From Marinomonas fungiae (GTDB lineage Bacteria; Pseudomonadota; Gammaproteobacteria; Pseudomonadales; Marinomonadaceae), in assembly GCF_001418205.1 (NCBI RefSeq), contig NZ_LIQF01000007.1, forward strand, positions 181,654-245,653: a stretch of 64,000 nucleotides of DNA. Reading direction: 5' to 3'. Of the stretch, positions 9,405 through 17,621 are shown piece by piece. Position 1 is the first letter of the stretch, and the number at the start of each line of letters is the position of its first letter. Under the pieces are notes generated by a model. It made no database searches and had not been told where the DNA came from. It worked only from the letters and a program-made list of their open reading frames with translations. The position numbers and the translations under genes are program-made.

Positions 9405-10307
9405 TCAAGCATTCTTCTGTGCATATTCATTCGCCGTTTCAACAGCGATTTTCGCTGCCACTTCTGCAATGGGGTTAAACGGTTCATCGGAATAGGAAGC
9501 GGTAAATTTTAATTCTGAAGGTGTCCAAATCGCGCGGATACGTTTGAGAGTTCCGGCTTGAATATCCTGTTCGATCATAACGTCTGGCATGGTTGCCACC
9601 CCCACCGCATCTAGGGCCAAACTCCGGCAAGCGGCTAACGATGTGGAAGCAAAGAAGTGGGCGGGCTGGCCTTCTAACTCCCTGAATTTTTGGGAGATTT
9701 CGGCATAAGGCTTACTGTTTCGAGCATAGGAAATAATGGGCCACGGTGACAGCTCTTCTAAATACAGTAAGCGATCAGGCAGATTGAGTGCGGGACTAGC
9801 GGCCCAAGACAATGAGAAGGTGCACAAGTCTAAATTTACAATGCTGGGTTCGTTGATGGGGCCCATCAAGAGACCAAGATCGATAGAACGATCTTTGATG
9901 CCGGAGGATAACACGGTGGTGACTTCGACGGTGAGTTCCACATCCAGCTTGGGCATTTCATTGTGCAAACGGGATAAAAACGTCGACAACCAAGTGTGAG
10001 CAATGGTTTCTGAAACGCCAATGCGAATCACACCTGAGTAGGCGGTTGTACTTTCTGCTCGCTTACGAAGCTGCTCCGATTGGTACAAAATTTTCTCTAC
10101 GTAGGGGAGTAAGTCTTTGCCTTTAGCAGTTAAGGCAATAGGGGCTGAGCCAACTTCTCGCTCGAATAATTTAACGCCTAGCTCTGATTCCAACGCTGAG
10201 ATTCGAGCGGAAATGGCGGGTTGAGTGGTGTGCATGCGCTCTGCGGCTTTACGAAAACTACCGAGTGATGCGACCCAAACAAAAGTCTCTAAGCGTTTGT
10301 AATTCAA
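9405..10307 (-). CDS. LysR-family transcriptional regulator of the oxoprolinase cluster
   Basis: A LysR-type regulator of 300 residues. The N-terminal winged helix-turn-helix is clear (LETFVWVASLGSFRKAAERMHTTQPAISARISALE, about residues 6-40), followed by a linker helix and a two-lobed effector domain. The start is a TTG at 10307: no ATG is available and GGGAG lies seven bases upstream. It lies first in line before the cyclase, TRAP and pxp genes on the same strand, which suggests it controls them in response to 5-oxoproline or a related acid. A 10-base palindrome TTTGATCAAA (9387-9396) lies just beyond its stop. Confidence 0.9.
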   Translation of the reverse strand: MNYKRLETFVWVASLGSFRKAAERMHTTQPAISARISALESELGVKLFEREVGSAPIALTAKGKDLLPYVEKILYQSEQLRKRAESTTAYSGVIRIGVSETIAHTWLSTFLSRLHNEMPKLDVELTVEVTTVLSSGIKDRSIDLGLLMGPINEPSIVNLDLCTFSLSWAASPALNLPDRLLYLEELSPWPIISYARNSKPYAEISQKFRELEGQPAHFFASTSLAACRSLALDAVGVATMPDVMIEQDIQAGTLKRIRAIWTPSELKFTASYSDEPFNPIAEVAAKIAVETANEYAQKNA

Positions 10308-10429
10308 TGAACTTCTCCCTTTATACCTTGAGCTGCAGAATAACGGGCTTTATGGGCCATAGCCAGTGATTAACGAGATCCAGACAGAGTGTAAATATGT
10401 CCTTCGAGTTTTTGACGAAACATTGCAAG

Positions 10430-10441
10430 GATAGATCTATC
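10430..10441. promoter_or_regulatory. Perfect 12-base palindrome in the LysR / DUF502 divergent region
   Basis: GATAGATCTATC is perfectly symmetric and lies 50 bases upstream of the ATG at 10491, in the only shared upstream region of the two divergent genes. It may be a regulator site. A TTGACG at 10412-10417 could be a -35 box, but no good -10 box follows at the right distance. Confidence 0.25.
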
Positions 10442-10490
10442 TATGCTGGTACGGCTTTTGTATGCTCTCACTATCCTAGTGGAGAGAGTC

Positions 10491-11066
10491 ATGAATAAAC
10501 TGATTACCTTAATATTGAAAGGCTTGGCTGCGGTTGTGCCGATTGGCCTGACGGTGTACTTCTTATATTGGCTGTTTAGCACGGCGGAAGAATTGGCACG
10601 CCCACTGGTATTGCTGGTCTGGCCTGAGCAGGATTACTTTGTCGGTCTTGGTGTGTTAACCAGCTTATTAGTCTTAGCGGTTGTGGGTCTGGTAGTGAAC
10701 TTTTACGGTATTCGCTACCTAATGAAGTTAAGCCAGCGCTTGTTTGAAAAAATACCCTTGGTGAAGTCCATTTACGGTGCTTTGCAAGACATGATGACGG
10801 TTTTCAACCTGTCCAAAAAAACCGGCAAGCAAAGCGTTGTCACGCTGGACATCCAAGGCATGCAGTTGATTGGGTTTGTTACTGGCGAAAAAATGGGGCA
10901 GCGTCTATTTGGCGACCAAGATTTAGTCGGCGTGTACTTACCATTGAGTTACCAAATCGGTGGTATGACGGTCTATGTTTCACGTGAAAAGCTCACACCG
11001 CTGGATATTTCGATGGAAGAAGCCATGCGTATTGCGGTCACTGGCGGCGTACAATCGAAGAATTAA
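10491..11066 (+). CDS. DUF502 family inner-membrane protein
   Basis: A 191-residue protein with two strong membrane segments near the N-terminus (about residues 8-28 and 48-70), followed by a cytoplasmic or peripheral domain. The blocks LAAVVPIGLTVYFLYWL, IPLVKSIYGALQDM and VGVYLPLSYQIGGMTVYVSRE are typical of DUF502 proteins, whose function is not established. I use the ATG at 10491, with GGAGAGAG upstream, in place of an upstream in-frame ATG at 10443 that lacks a site. It overlaps the next gene by one base. Confidence 0.88.
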   Translation: MNKLITLILKGLAAVVPIGLTVYFLYWLFSTAEELARPLVLLVWPEQDYFVGLGVLTSLLVLAVVGLVVNFYGIRYLMKLSQRLFEKIPLVKSIYGALQDMMTVFNLSKKTGKQSVVTLDIQGMQLIGFVTGEKMGQRLFGDQDLVGVYLPLSYQIGGMTVYVSREKLTPLDISMEEAMRIAVTGGVQSKN

Positions 11067-11416
11067 TGATGATGAAATTAGAGCAAGTTACTGAATTATT
11101 AGAAGAAAAAGGCTATCCGGCCAAACTGAAAACGTTTCCTAGACGTGTTTATGTCGGCTCGCTTGGTTCTTTCTATGGGGTCAGCATAGTACAAAACGAA
11201 AAAACCGGTGAACTGAAGCTGTCTTATCAACCGATGATCTTATTGGTGGGAATCGTGTTGCTGATTTACAGTTTTGTCGTCAGCTTTGGTAATGACGATA
11301 TGTTGTCCGCTCTAATTGGTATTACGGCAGCCTCAGTGATTGCTAACTTCGTAAAATCGCGCCGTAAAAAAGCAGAAATTGAGGCGATTTTACGGGACGC
11401 TAGTCAATCCAAGTAA
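11066..11416 (+). CDS. Small membrane protein of unknown function
   Basis: A 116-residue protein I do not recognise. The first about 50 residues are soluble and charged, with LEQVTELLEEKGYPAKLK at the start. Two membrane segments follow (about residues 53-72 and 77-93), then a basic tail SRRKKAEIEAILRDASQSK. The stop of the upstream DUF502 gene and its ATG share a base, so the two are cotranscribed. Three consecutive ATG-type codons (MMMK) make the exact start uncertain by two residues. Confidence 0.75.
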   Translation: MMMKLEQVTELLEEKGYPAKLKTFPRRVYVGSLGSFYGVSIVQNEKTGELKLSYQPMILLVGIVLLIYSFVVSFGNDDMLSALIGITAASVIANFVKSRRKKAEIEAILRDASQSK

Positions 11417-11428
11417 GTCCTCTTATTA

Positions 11429-11460
11429 TTCGCCCATCCTTTCTTTGGTGGGCGATTTTT
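11429..11460 (+). terminator. Intrinsic terminator immediately before the DUF486 start
   Basis: TCGCCCA / TGGGCGA form a seven-base stem followed by TTTTT. It lies after the stop at 11416 and ends one or two bases before the next ATG at 11462. It most likely ends the DUF502 transcript. Its right arm also contains GGTGG, the only candidate ribosome binding site of the next gene. Confidence 0.7.
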
Positions 11461-11461
11461 C

Positions 11462-11812
11462 ATGAATCCAGTTGTCATCAGCATCAGTCTTTTAATCTGT
11501 AGTAATGTCTTTATGACCTTTGCTTGGTACGCCCATTTAAAGGAGCTGAATAATAAGCCTTGGATCATCGCGGCGTTGGTAAGCTGGGGCATCGCGTTGT
11601 TTGAATATCTATTGCAAGTCCCCGCCAACCGTATTGGTTACACCGCTTTAAACGTCGGGCAGCTCAAGATCATGCAGGAAGTCATCACGCTACTGGTGTT
11701 TGTTCCTTTCTCTATTTTTTATCTGAAAGAATCGCTAAAACTCGATTATCTATGGGCAGGGCTGTGCTTAATGGGCGCGGTATACTTTGTGTTTCGTTCG
11801 AAGCTCGGTTAG
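11462..11812 (+). CDS. DMT-superfamily small membrane protein, DUF486
   Basis: A 116-residue protein with four membrane helices. The blocks CSNVFMTFAWYAHLK, SWGIALFEYLLQVPANRIG and QLKIMQEVITLLVFVPF are characteristic of DUF486. No transport substrate is known. The length and N-terminus fit the family, so the ATG at 11462 is probably right even though a terminator hairpin runs up to it and the only purine-rich site is inside that hairpin. It may be transcribed by read-through and translated weakly. Confidence 0.85.
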   Translation: MNPVVISISLLICSNVFMTFAWYAHLKELNNKPWIIAALVSWGIALFEYLLQVPANRIGYTALNVGQLKIMQEVITLLVFVPFSIFYLKESLKLDYLWAGLCLMGAVYFVFRSKLG

Positions 11813-11864
11813 AAGTGAAAGTGTTTTAGTTTCATTTGAAATGTAATTATCACTAAAGTGAAAC
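11813..11864. promoter_or_regulatory. Repeated TGAAA half-sites ahead of ugpB
   Basis: AGTGAAAG (11814-11821), TTTCATTTGAAA (11830-11841, a perfect palindrome) and AGTGAAAC (11857-11864) repeat one half-site in both orientations. GTTTCA at 11829 and TGAAAC at 11859 are exact inverted copies. They lie in the 119-base gap ahead of the ugp operon. The DeoR regulator encoded at 16845 is the likely candidate to bind them. No convincing Pho box was seen. Confidence 0.35.
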
Positions 11865-11931
11865 AATTTCGGCGTAATGTAAACCTCGTTTGACACTTCT
11901 ATTATCCAGTTTTGTTACGAGGAAACGCTCC

Positions 11932-13230
11932 ATGCGTAAGTTAGCTTTAGTTTCTATGGTCGCAGGTCTGGCGGCATCGGGTTCGGCTTTATCAGCAACG
12001 CAGATTGAGTGGTGGCATGCCATGGGTGGTGCCAACGGTGAAAAAGTTGATGAAATCGCCGCAGCTTTTAATGCATCGCAAGATGCTTACCAAGTTAAGC
12101 CTGTGTTCAAGGGTAACTACACAGAGACAATGACCTCTGCGATTGCCGCGTTCCGTGCTAAGCAGCAGCCTGCCATTGTGCAAGTCTTTGAAGTGGGTAC
12201 TGCAAGTATGATGGCGGCAGAAGGGGCCGTTTACCCAGTCTACAAACTGATGGCGGATACCAAGCAGCCATTCAATCAAGAGGATTACCTCAGTGCCGTT
12301 ACCGGCTATTACACGGATAAAGATGGCAATATGCTGTCTATGCCATTCAACAGCTCAACGCCAGTGCTGTACTACAATAAAGAGCTCTTTGCCAAAGCTG
12401 GCGTAACGGCGCCAAAAACATGGCAAGAAGTGGAGACAGTGTCACAAAAGTTGTTGGACAGTGGGGTGAAATGTGGTTTCACTACCTCTTGGCAATCTTG
12501 GGTTCAGTTAGAAAACTTTAGTGCCCGACACAACCTGCCTTTTGCTTCACAAGCGAACGGCTTTGCAGGCATGGACACTGAGCTTAAGTTTAATGGCCCT
12601 GCACAAGTGGCACATATTGAAAAAATGAGCGAATGGCAGCAAAACGGTATTTTTAGTTATGGCGGCCGTCGTAGTGACTCAGCGTCTAAGTTCTACAGCC
12701 AAGAATGCGCTATGCATATGGAATCCTCCGCAGGCTATGCTGGCGTCAAACGTAACGCCCAGTTCGACTTTGGTGTATCCGAGCTACCATACGATTCGAA
12801 TGTAATCAAAACACCGCAAAATACCATCATCGGTGGCGCGTCATTGTGGGTGCTGCAAGGCAAGAGCCAAGCAGAATACCAAGGCGTAGCAAGCTTCCTT
12901 AGCTTCCTCTCTCGTGCTGACGTTCAAGCCGACTGGCACCAATTCTCCGGTTACTTGCCGATTACCACAGCGGCTTATGAGCTAACCAAGCAACAAGGTT
13001 TTTATGACGCCAATCCAGGCACCGATGTGGCAGTGAAACAAATGACTTCGGTCGCTCCAACGGAGAACTCCAAAGGTCTACGTCTCGGTAACGCTGTTCA
13101 AATTCGAGACATCATCAACGAAGAGTTAGAAGCCGTTTGGTCTGGCAAGAAAACCGCTCAAGTGGCGCTTGATGCGGCGGTTGAACGTGGCAATGTTCAG
13201 CTACGTAAATTCGAGAAAGCAAACCAATAA
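11932..13230 (+). CDS. ugpB: ABC transporter sn-glycerol-3-phosphate binding protein UgpB
   Basis: The periplasmic binding protein of the glycerol-3-phosphate / glycerophosphodiester importer (432 residues). The first 22 or so residues are a signal peptide (MRKLALVSMVAGLAASGSALSA). The mature protein begins TQIEWWHAMGGANGEKVDEI, a UgpB hallmark, and contains KGNYTETMTSAIAAFRA, VQVFEVGTASMMAA, YGGRRSDSASKFYSQECAM and ESSAGYAGV. The ATG at 11932 has AGGAAAC upstream; an earlier in-frame codon at 11890 would spoil the signal peptide. It is first in the operon and is followed by an intrinsic terminator, so it is probably made in excess over the permeases. Confidence 0.95.
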   Translation: MRKLALVSMVAGLAASGSALSATQIEWWHAMGGANGEKVDEIAAAFNASQDAYQVKPVFKGNYTETMTSAIAAFRAKQQPAIVQVFEVGTASMMAAEGAVYPVYKLMADTKQPFNQEDYLSAVTGYYTDKDGNMLSMPFNSSTPVLYYNKELFAKAGVTAPKTWQEVETVSQKLLDSGVKCGFTTSWQSWVQLENFSARHNLPFASQANGFAGMDTELKFNGPAQVAHIEKMSEWQQNGIFSYGGRRSDSASKFYSQECAMHMESSAGYAGVKRNAQFDFGVSELPYDSNVIKTPQNTIIGGASLWVLQGKSQAEYQGVASFLSFLSRADVQADWHQFSGYLPITTAAYELTKQQGFYDANPGTDVAVKQMTSVAPTENSKGLRLGNAVQIRDIINEELEAVWSGKKTAQVALDAAVERGNVQLRKFEKANQ

Positions 13231-13259
13231 TCCGATCATCACTTCCTCCTAGTGAGGGT

Positions 13260-13288
13260 GCCTCCCCATTCGTGGGGAGGCTTTTTTT
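13260..13288 (+). terminator. Intrinsic terminator between ugpB and ugpA
   Basis: A nine-base perfect stem GCCTCCCCA / TGGGGAGGC with loop TTCG, followed by seven Ts. This is a textbook terminator inside an operon. It should allow only partial read-through into ugpAECQ. Confidence 0.9.
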
Positions 13289-13322
13289 AGTGAGTTTTGT
13301 CGAACGATCGTAAGAGCGTGTT

Positions 13323-14198
13323 ATGTCGGTGTATTTTCCGCAAAAGTATTTGCCCTATCTATTGCTGTTACCACAACTGCTGGTGACTGCTGTGTTCTTT
13401 CTCTGGCCCGCTGGACAGGCGGTCGAGCAGGCGTTCTATCAAGAGGATGCCTTTGGTTTAAGTCGTGAATTTGTGGGCTTAGATAACTTTATTGAACTCT
13501 TTACCAGTCCTGAGTACTTCGCCTCGTTGCTCACCACTATGGTGTTTAGTTTTTCGGTGGCTTTTTTAGGCTTGGCCGTGGCGCTTTGGTTGGCCGTGAT
13601 GGCGGATCGCGTGATCCGTGGTGCGATGGTTTATCAAACGTTATTAATTTGGCCTTACGCCGTGGCTCCCGCTTTAGCAGGAGTATTGTGGTGGATTCTA
13701 TTTGATCCCAGCATGGGGCCTGTGGCGCTTGCTTTGGATGCGATTGGCCTAGATTGGAACCATTTTGTAAACGGTGATCAGGCGATGATTTTGGTAGTGA
13801 TTTCCGCAACTTGGAAGCAAATTAGCTACAACTTCTTATTTTTCTTAGCGGGCTTGCAGGCGATTCCTCGCTCTTTGCTGGAAGCAGCGGCGATTGATGG
13901 CGCAGGTCCTAGTAAACGTTTTTGGGGTATTGTCTTTCCATTGTTATCACCAACGACGTTTTTCTTATTAGTCGTCAATTTGGTATATGCCTTTTTTGAT
14001 ACCTTCGGGGTGATTGACGCGACCACGCAAGGAGGTCCAGGGCAAAGCACCACGACCATGGTGTACAAGGTGTTTAACGATGGTTTTGTGGGCTTGGATC
14101 TGGGCAGCTCTGCCGCACAATCGGTCGTGCTGATGGTCATCGTTGCTTTGATGACTGTCATTCAGTTTCGCTATATCGAACGTAAGGTGCAGTACTAA
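13323..14198 (+). CDS. ugpA: sn-glycerol-3-phosphate ABC transporter permease UgpA
   Basis: An inner-membrane permease of 291 residues with six predicted helices. It carries the EAA loop that docks to the ATPase: [22 protein letters not shown] at about residues 180-200. The block [16 protein letters not shown] is typical of MalF/UgpA-type subunits. The start ATG at 13323 follows a short purine stretch. It overlaps ugpE by one base, in the order ugpB-A-E-C known from enterobacteria. Confidence 0.94.
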   Translation: MSVYFPQKYLPYLLLLPQLLVTAVFFLWPAGQAVEQAFYQEDAFGLSREFVGLDNFIELFTSPEYFASLLTTMVFSFSVAFLGLAVALWLAVMADRVIRGAMVYQTLLIWPYAVAPALAGVLWWILFDPSMGPVALALDAIGLDWNHFVNGDQAMILVVISATWKQISYNFLFFLAGLQAIPRSLLEAAAIDGAGPSKRFWGIVFPLLSPTTFFLLVVNLVYAFFDTFGVIDATTQGGPGQSTTTMVYKVFNDGFVGLDLGSSAAQSVVLMVIVALMTVIQFRYIERKVQY

Positions 14199-15040
14199 TG
14201 ATTGAAAATCGTCCTTGGTTGACTGTTTGCAGTCATTTGGTGTTGTTACTTGGTGTATTCATTGTGGCTTTGCCTGTATGGGTCGCATTAGTGGCGTCTA
14301 CCCATCCATCCAGTGCGTTTGGTTCGGGTTCAATTCCCATGTGGTTTGGCGATCAGGCACTCGCCAATTGGCAACAAGCGTTAGTGGGTAAAGAGGGGCA
14401 AGCATCCGATTTACTGCGCATGACTGTGAATTCTCTGATTATGGCGCTGGGTATTACGTTCGGTAAAATCTTGATTTCGTTGTTGTCGGCGTATGCCATT
14501 GTTTTCTTTCGCTTTCCGTTTCGTAGTGCGGCGTTCTGGGTGATTTTCTTTACGCTAATGCTGCCTGTCGAAGTGCGTATTGTGCCGACCTATGAGGTGG
14601 TCGCGAACCTTGATTTGCTGAACAGCTATACCGGTTTAACACTGCCCTTGATTGCCAGTGCTACGGCAACCTTCTTATTCCGCCAGTGTTTTATGAGTAT
14701 CCCAGGTGAATTGGTAGAAGCGGCGCGCATTGATGGCGCAGGCCCGATCCGATTTTTCTTCGATATCTTGCTACCACTGTCACGCACCAATATCGCAGCG
14801 CTGTTTGTGATTTTGTTTATTTATGGTTGGAACCAGTATCTGTGGCCGCTGATTGTGACCACGGATGATGCCTATTACACCTTAGTGATGAGTGTAAAAC
14901 GTATGTTGTCGGTATCTGATGGCGATATTGCTTGGAATCAAGTGATGGTGTCGACCTTGTTAGCGATGATTCCACCGGTGTTGGTGGTCATCGGCATGCA
15001 GAAATTGTTCGTCAAAGGCTTGGTGGAAACGGAGAAATAA
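14198..15040 (+). CDS. ugpE: sn-glycerol-3-phosphate ABC transporter permease UgpE
   Basis: The second permease (280 residues, six helices), related to MalG. The EAA loop LVEAARIDGAGPIRFFFDILLPL is at about residues 172-194. Other family blocks are LMLPVEVRIVPTYEVVANL, with its conserved PVEVR, and FIYGWNQYLWPLIVTT. The ATG overlaps the ugpA stop by one base (TAATG) and ugpC starts two bases after its end, so all three are translated in step. Confidence 0.94.
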   Translation: MIENRPWLTVCSHLVLLLGVFIVALPVWVALVASTHPSSAFGSGSIPMWFGDQALANWQQALVGKEGQASDLLRMTVNSLIMALGITFGKILISLLSAYAIVFFRFPFRSAAFWVIFFTLMLPVEVRIVPTYEVVANLDLLNSYTGLTLPLIASATATFLFRQCFMSIPGELVEAARIDGAGPIRFFFDILLPLSRTNIAALFVILFIYGWNQYLWPLIVTTDDAYYTLVMSVKRMLSVSDGDIAWNQVMVSTLLAMIPPVLVVIGMQKLFVKGLVETEK

Positions 15041-15041
15041 G

Positions 15042-16115
15042 ATGTCAGATTTAGTACTTCAAAATATCGGTAAAACTTACTCAAACGGCTACCAAGCCAT
15101 TCCAAGCATTGATCTTACGATCGAAGAAGGCGAGTTTATTGTGCTGGTTGGCCCCTCGGGGTGCGGTAAGTCTACCTTGCTGCGGATGGTAGCGGGGTTG
15201 GAAGGCATTAGCCAAGGTGAGCTGTTGATCAAAGGCGATCAGGTAAATAATAAAGAGCCGGCGGATCGTGATATTGCCATGGTGTTTCAAAACTATGCTC
15301 TGTATCCCCATATGACGGTGTATGACAACATGGCCTATGGTTTGAAAAATCGAGGTGTTGCCAAAGCAGAGATTGCCACTAAAGTCAGTGCGGTGGCGCA
15401 AATGCTGGGTTTAGAAGAGCTACTTACACGCAGGCCAAAGCAATTATCCGGTGGTCAGCGTCAGCGAGTCGCTATGGGACGTGCCATGGTGCGTGACCCG
15501 AAAGTCTTTTTGTTTGATGAGCCTCTGTCGAACCTAGATGCAAAGCTACGTGTGCAAATGCGTGTGGAGATCCGTGAACTGCAACGCAAGCTCGGTACGA
15601 CGACCTTGTATGTGACCCATGATCAAGTGGAGGCTATGACCTTGGCCGATCGTTTGGTGGTTTTAAACAAAGGTCATGCTGAACAAATCGGCACACCAAT
15701 GGAATTGTATCTGCGACCAGCATCGACCTTTGTGGCTGAGTTTATTGGTTCGCCGTCGATGAATCTTATCCCCAGCCGAGTGGAACAGGGCAAATTGCAG
15801 TTAAGTGTGGATATCCAACTTGATTGTCCACATGTTTCAGCACAATCGGTGATGTTTGGTATTCGACCGGAGCATGTGGATATCTCGCCCTTGGATCAGG
15901 CCGATGTGCCCTTTATCGTTAAAGCGGTAGAAGCGTTGGGAGCGGAAACCTTAGTGCACGGAGTATTACAACTTGGCGATGGTAATACCCCCGCGTTTAT
16001 CGTTAGAGTAGCAGGTCACCATCACTTTGAGGGTGGTGAAACATTGGGGTTAACCTTGCCAAGTCAGGCATGGCATTTGTTTGATGCGCAAACGACAAAG
16101 AGGATTGAAGCATGA
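15042..16115 (+). CDS. ugpC: sn-glycerol-3-phosphate ABC transporter ATPase UgpC
   Basis: The ATPase that powers the importer from the cytoplasmic side (357 residues). Walker A GPSGCGKST is at residues 37-45, the Q-loop at MVFQNYALYPHM, the signature at LSGGQRQRVAMGRAMVRDP, Walker B and D-loop at FLFDEPLSNLDAKLR, and the switch His at YVTHDQVEAMTLADR. The C-terminal about 120 residues form the TOBE regulatory domain of the MalK type (FGIRPEHVDI). Its end overlaps the ugpQ start by ATGA. Confidence 0.95.
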   Translation: MSDLVLQNIGKTYSNGYQAIPSIDLTIEEGEFIVLVGPSGCGKSTLLRMVAGLEGISQGELLIKGDQVNNKEPADRDIAMVFQNYALYPHMTVYDNMAYGLKNRGVAKAEIATKVSAVAQMLGLEELLTRRPKQLSGGQRQRVAMGRAMVRDPKVFLFDEPLSNLDAKLRVQMRVEIRELQRKLGTTTLYVTHDQVEAMTLADRLVVLNKGHAEQIGTPMELYLRPASTFVAEFIGSPSMNLIPSRVEQGKLQLSVDIQLDCPHVSAQSVMFGIRPEHVDISPLDQADVPFIVKAVEALGAETLVHGVLQLGDGNTPAFIVRVAGHHHFEGGETLGLTLPSQAWHLFDAQTTKRIEA

Positions 16116-16843
16116 TTGAATTAAGCAAAGTGATGGGCCACCGCGGCGCTGCCTTGTTGGCGCCGGAAAATACCTTGGCTTCGATCCGAGCCGCTGCGGC
16201 CACAGGGGTGAAGTGGGTTGAAATTGATGTTTACCCGATTGCGCAAGGCGGTCTGATTATCTTTCATGATGACACCTTAGATCGTTGTACGAACGGCTCA
16301 GGTGTGACCGAGCAGAGCCAGCTCGAAACGGTGTTATCGCTGGATGCGGGCGCTTGGTTTAGTGAGTCATTTCGTGGCGAAGCGGTGCCAACCTTGGAAC
16401 AAGCATTGGACTGTATTCAGGAGTTGAGACTAGGCTTAAACCTTGAGATCAAATACGAAGGCAGTGATGTGGACAGCGTGGTGCCGCCGATCCTTGCCAT
16501 GCTTGAAGCCAAGTGGCACCAACCTAAGAAATTGATGATCTCAAGCTTTAATTATCCAGCGCTGCAGGTTTGTCATCGTCTTCAGCCAAATATCGCCTTG
16601 GGCTATTTAGTGGAAGAGGTACCCGCGGATTGGCAAGAGAAACTCTCTGCCATTGATGCCTACAGTTTGAATTGCTATTACTTGCCGTTAACTGAGCAAC
16701 AGGCCAGAGCCGTTAAAGCAGCGGGATACAAATTGCTGTGTTACACCGCCAACGACCCAGCCGAGGTCACAGAGCATTGGGCGTGGGGCATGGATACTGT
16801 GATCACCGACGACCCTAATCAATTTATGGCATTGGAGTCTTAG
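16112..16843 (+). CDS. ugpQ: Glycerophosphodiester phosphodiesterase UgpQ
   Basis: A cytoplasmic enzyme of 243 residues that splits glycerophosphodiesters into glycerol-3-phosphate and an alcohol. The GDPD catalytic set is visible: GHRGAALLAPENTLASI at about residues 8-24 (His and Arg), EIDVYPIAQGGLIIFHDDTLDR at about 35-56 (Glu, Asp and catalytic His), and NLEIKYEG at about 110. No signal peptide is present, as in E. coli UgpQ. It starts by ATGA overlap with ugpC. It acts on the diesters brought in by UgpBAEC. Confidence 0.94.
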   Translation: MIELSKVMGHRGAALLAPENTLASIRAAAATGVKWVEIDVYPIAQGGLIIFHDDTLDRCTNGSGVTEQSQLETVLSLDAGAWFSESFRGEAVPTLEQALDCIQELRLGLNLEIKYEGSDVDSVVPPILAMLEAKWHQPKKLMISSFNYPALQVCHRLQPNIALGYLVEEVPADWQEKLSAIDAYSLNCYYLPLTEQQARAVKAAGYKLLCYTANDPAEVTEHWAWGMDTVITDDPNQFMALES

Positions 16844-16844
16844 C

Positions 16845-17621
16845 TTGAGTTTAAACGAGCGTCAGTCGCATATTTTGAACTGGGTGCAGCAATGCGACCT
16901 GTTGTTGGTCGAGGAAATGGTGGAACGCTTTGGTGTCTCTTCCCAGACGATTCGCAAAGACATCAATCAGCTGGCGGAGAGGCATTTGGTGCGTCGTCAA
17001 CATGGTGGTATTGCCCCCGTGTCAACGGCGGAGAATTTGTCGTTCGCGAATCGCCAGTCGCTCAACAGCGAAGCGAAGCAATCCATAGCAGAACGGGTTG
17101 CTAAGACCATTCCAAACGGAGCCTCGGTGTTTCTCGGTATTGGAACCACGGTGGAGTTTGTTGCCAAAGCGTTGTTGTCTCACCAAGCGTTGCAGATTTT
17201 TACCAATAACCTGATGGTGGCGACTTTGTTTGCTGATCGTCCCGACATTCCGGTGCGCCTGACGGCCGGCCGGATGCGTCATCGCCATTGCGACTTAGTG
17301 GGTTCGGATGCCTTAGAGAGTATGCGCAAGTATGTGTTCGATTATGGTGTGCTAGGTTGTGGTGGTTTGCATGAAGCCTTCGGTATTCTGGATTTTGACC
17401 CTGATGAGGCCAATCTAAGTCGTGTATTAATCGAGCAAAGTCGCCATGCGCTGCTGGTTGCAGACCAATATAAATGGGGGCGTAAAGCCAGTGCCCGTGT
17501 GGCGAGTTTTGACCGGGTTGAATGCTTATTTACGGATGAAATCAGTACTGAGCAACGCCAACTGCTTGTTAGGCAAGGCGTTGTCGTCCAAGGAACACAG
17601 GATGTGAATGATGGAGCTTAG
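16845..17621 (+). CDS. DeoR-family transcriptional regulator
   Basis: A DeoR/GlpR-type repressor of 258 residues. The helix-turn-helix lies at about residues 5-55 (LVEEMVERFGVSSQTIRKDINQL, then LVRRQHGGI). A sugar-phosphate sensing domain follows, with the block FLGIGTTVEFVAKAL and the conserved NN in IFTNNLMV. The start is TTG at 16845, with GGAG at 16834-16837. It sits one base after ugpQ, in the operon it probably represses; glycerol-3-phosphate is the expected inducer by analogy with GlpR. The TGAAA half-sites ahead of ugpB are its candidate operators. Confidence 0.9.
   Translation: MSLNERQSHILNWVQQCDLLLVEEMVERFGVSSQTIRKDINQLAERHLVRRQHGGIAPVSTAENLSFANRQSLNSEAKQSIAERVAKTIPNGASVFLGIGTTVEFVAKALLSHQALQIFTNNLMVATLFADRPDIPVRLTAGRMRHRHCDLVGSDALESMRKYVFDYGVLGCGGLHEAFGILDFDPDEANLSRVLIEQSRHALLVADQYKWGRKASARVASFDRVECLFTDEISTEQRQLLVRQGVVVQGTQDVNDGA

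Noticed and set aside
11872..11900. Pho box ahead of ugpB
   Set aside because: TGT/TTGACA fragments are present, but the two seven-base halves with four-base spacing do not match the consensus.
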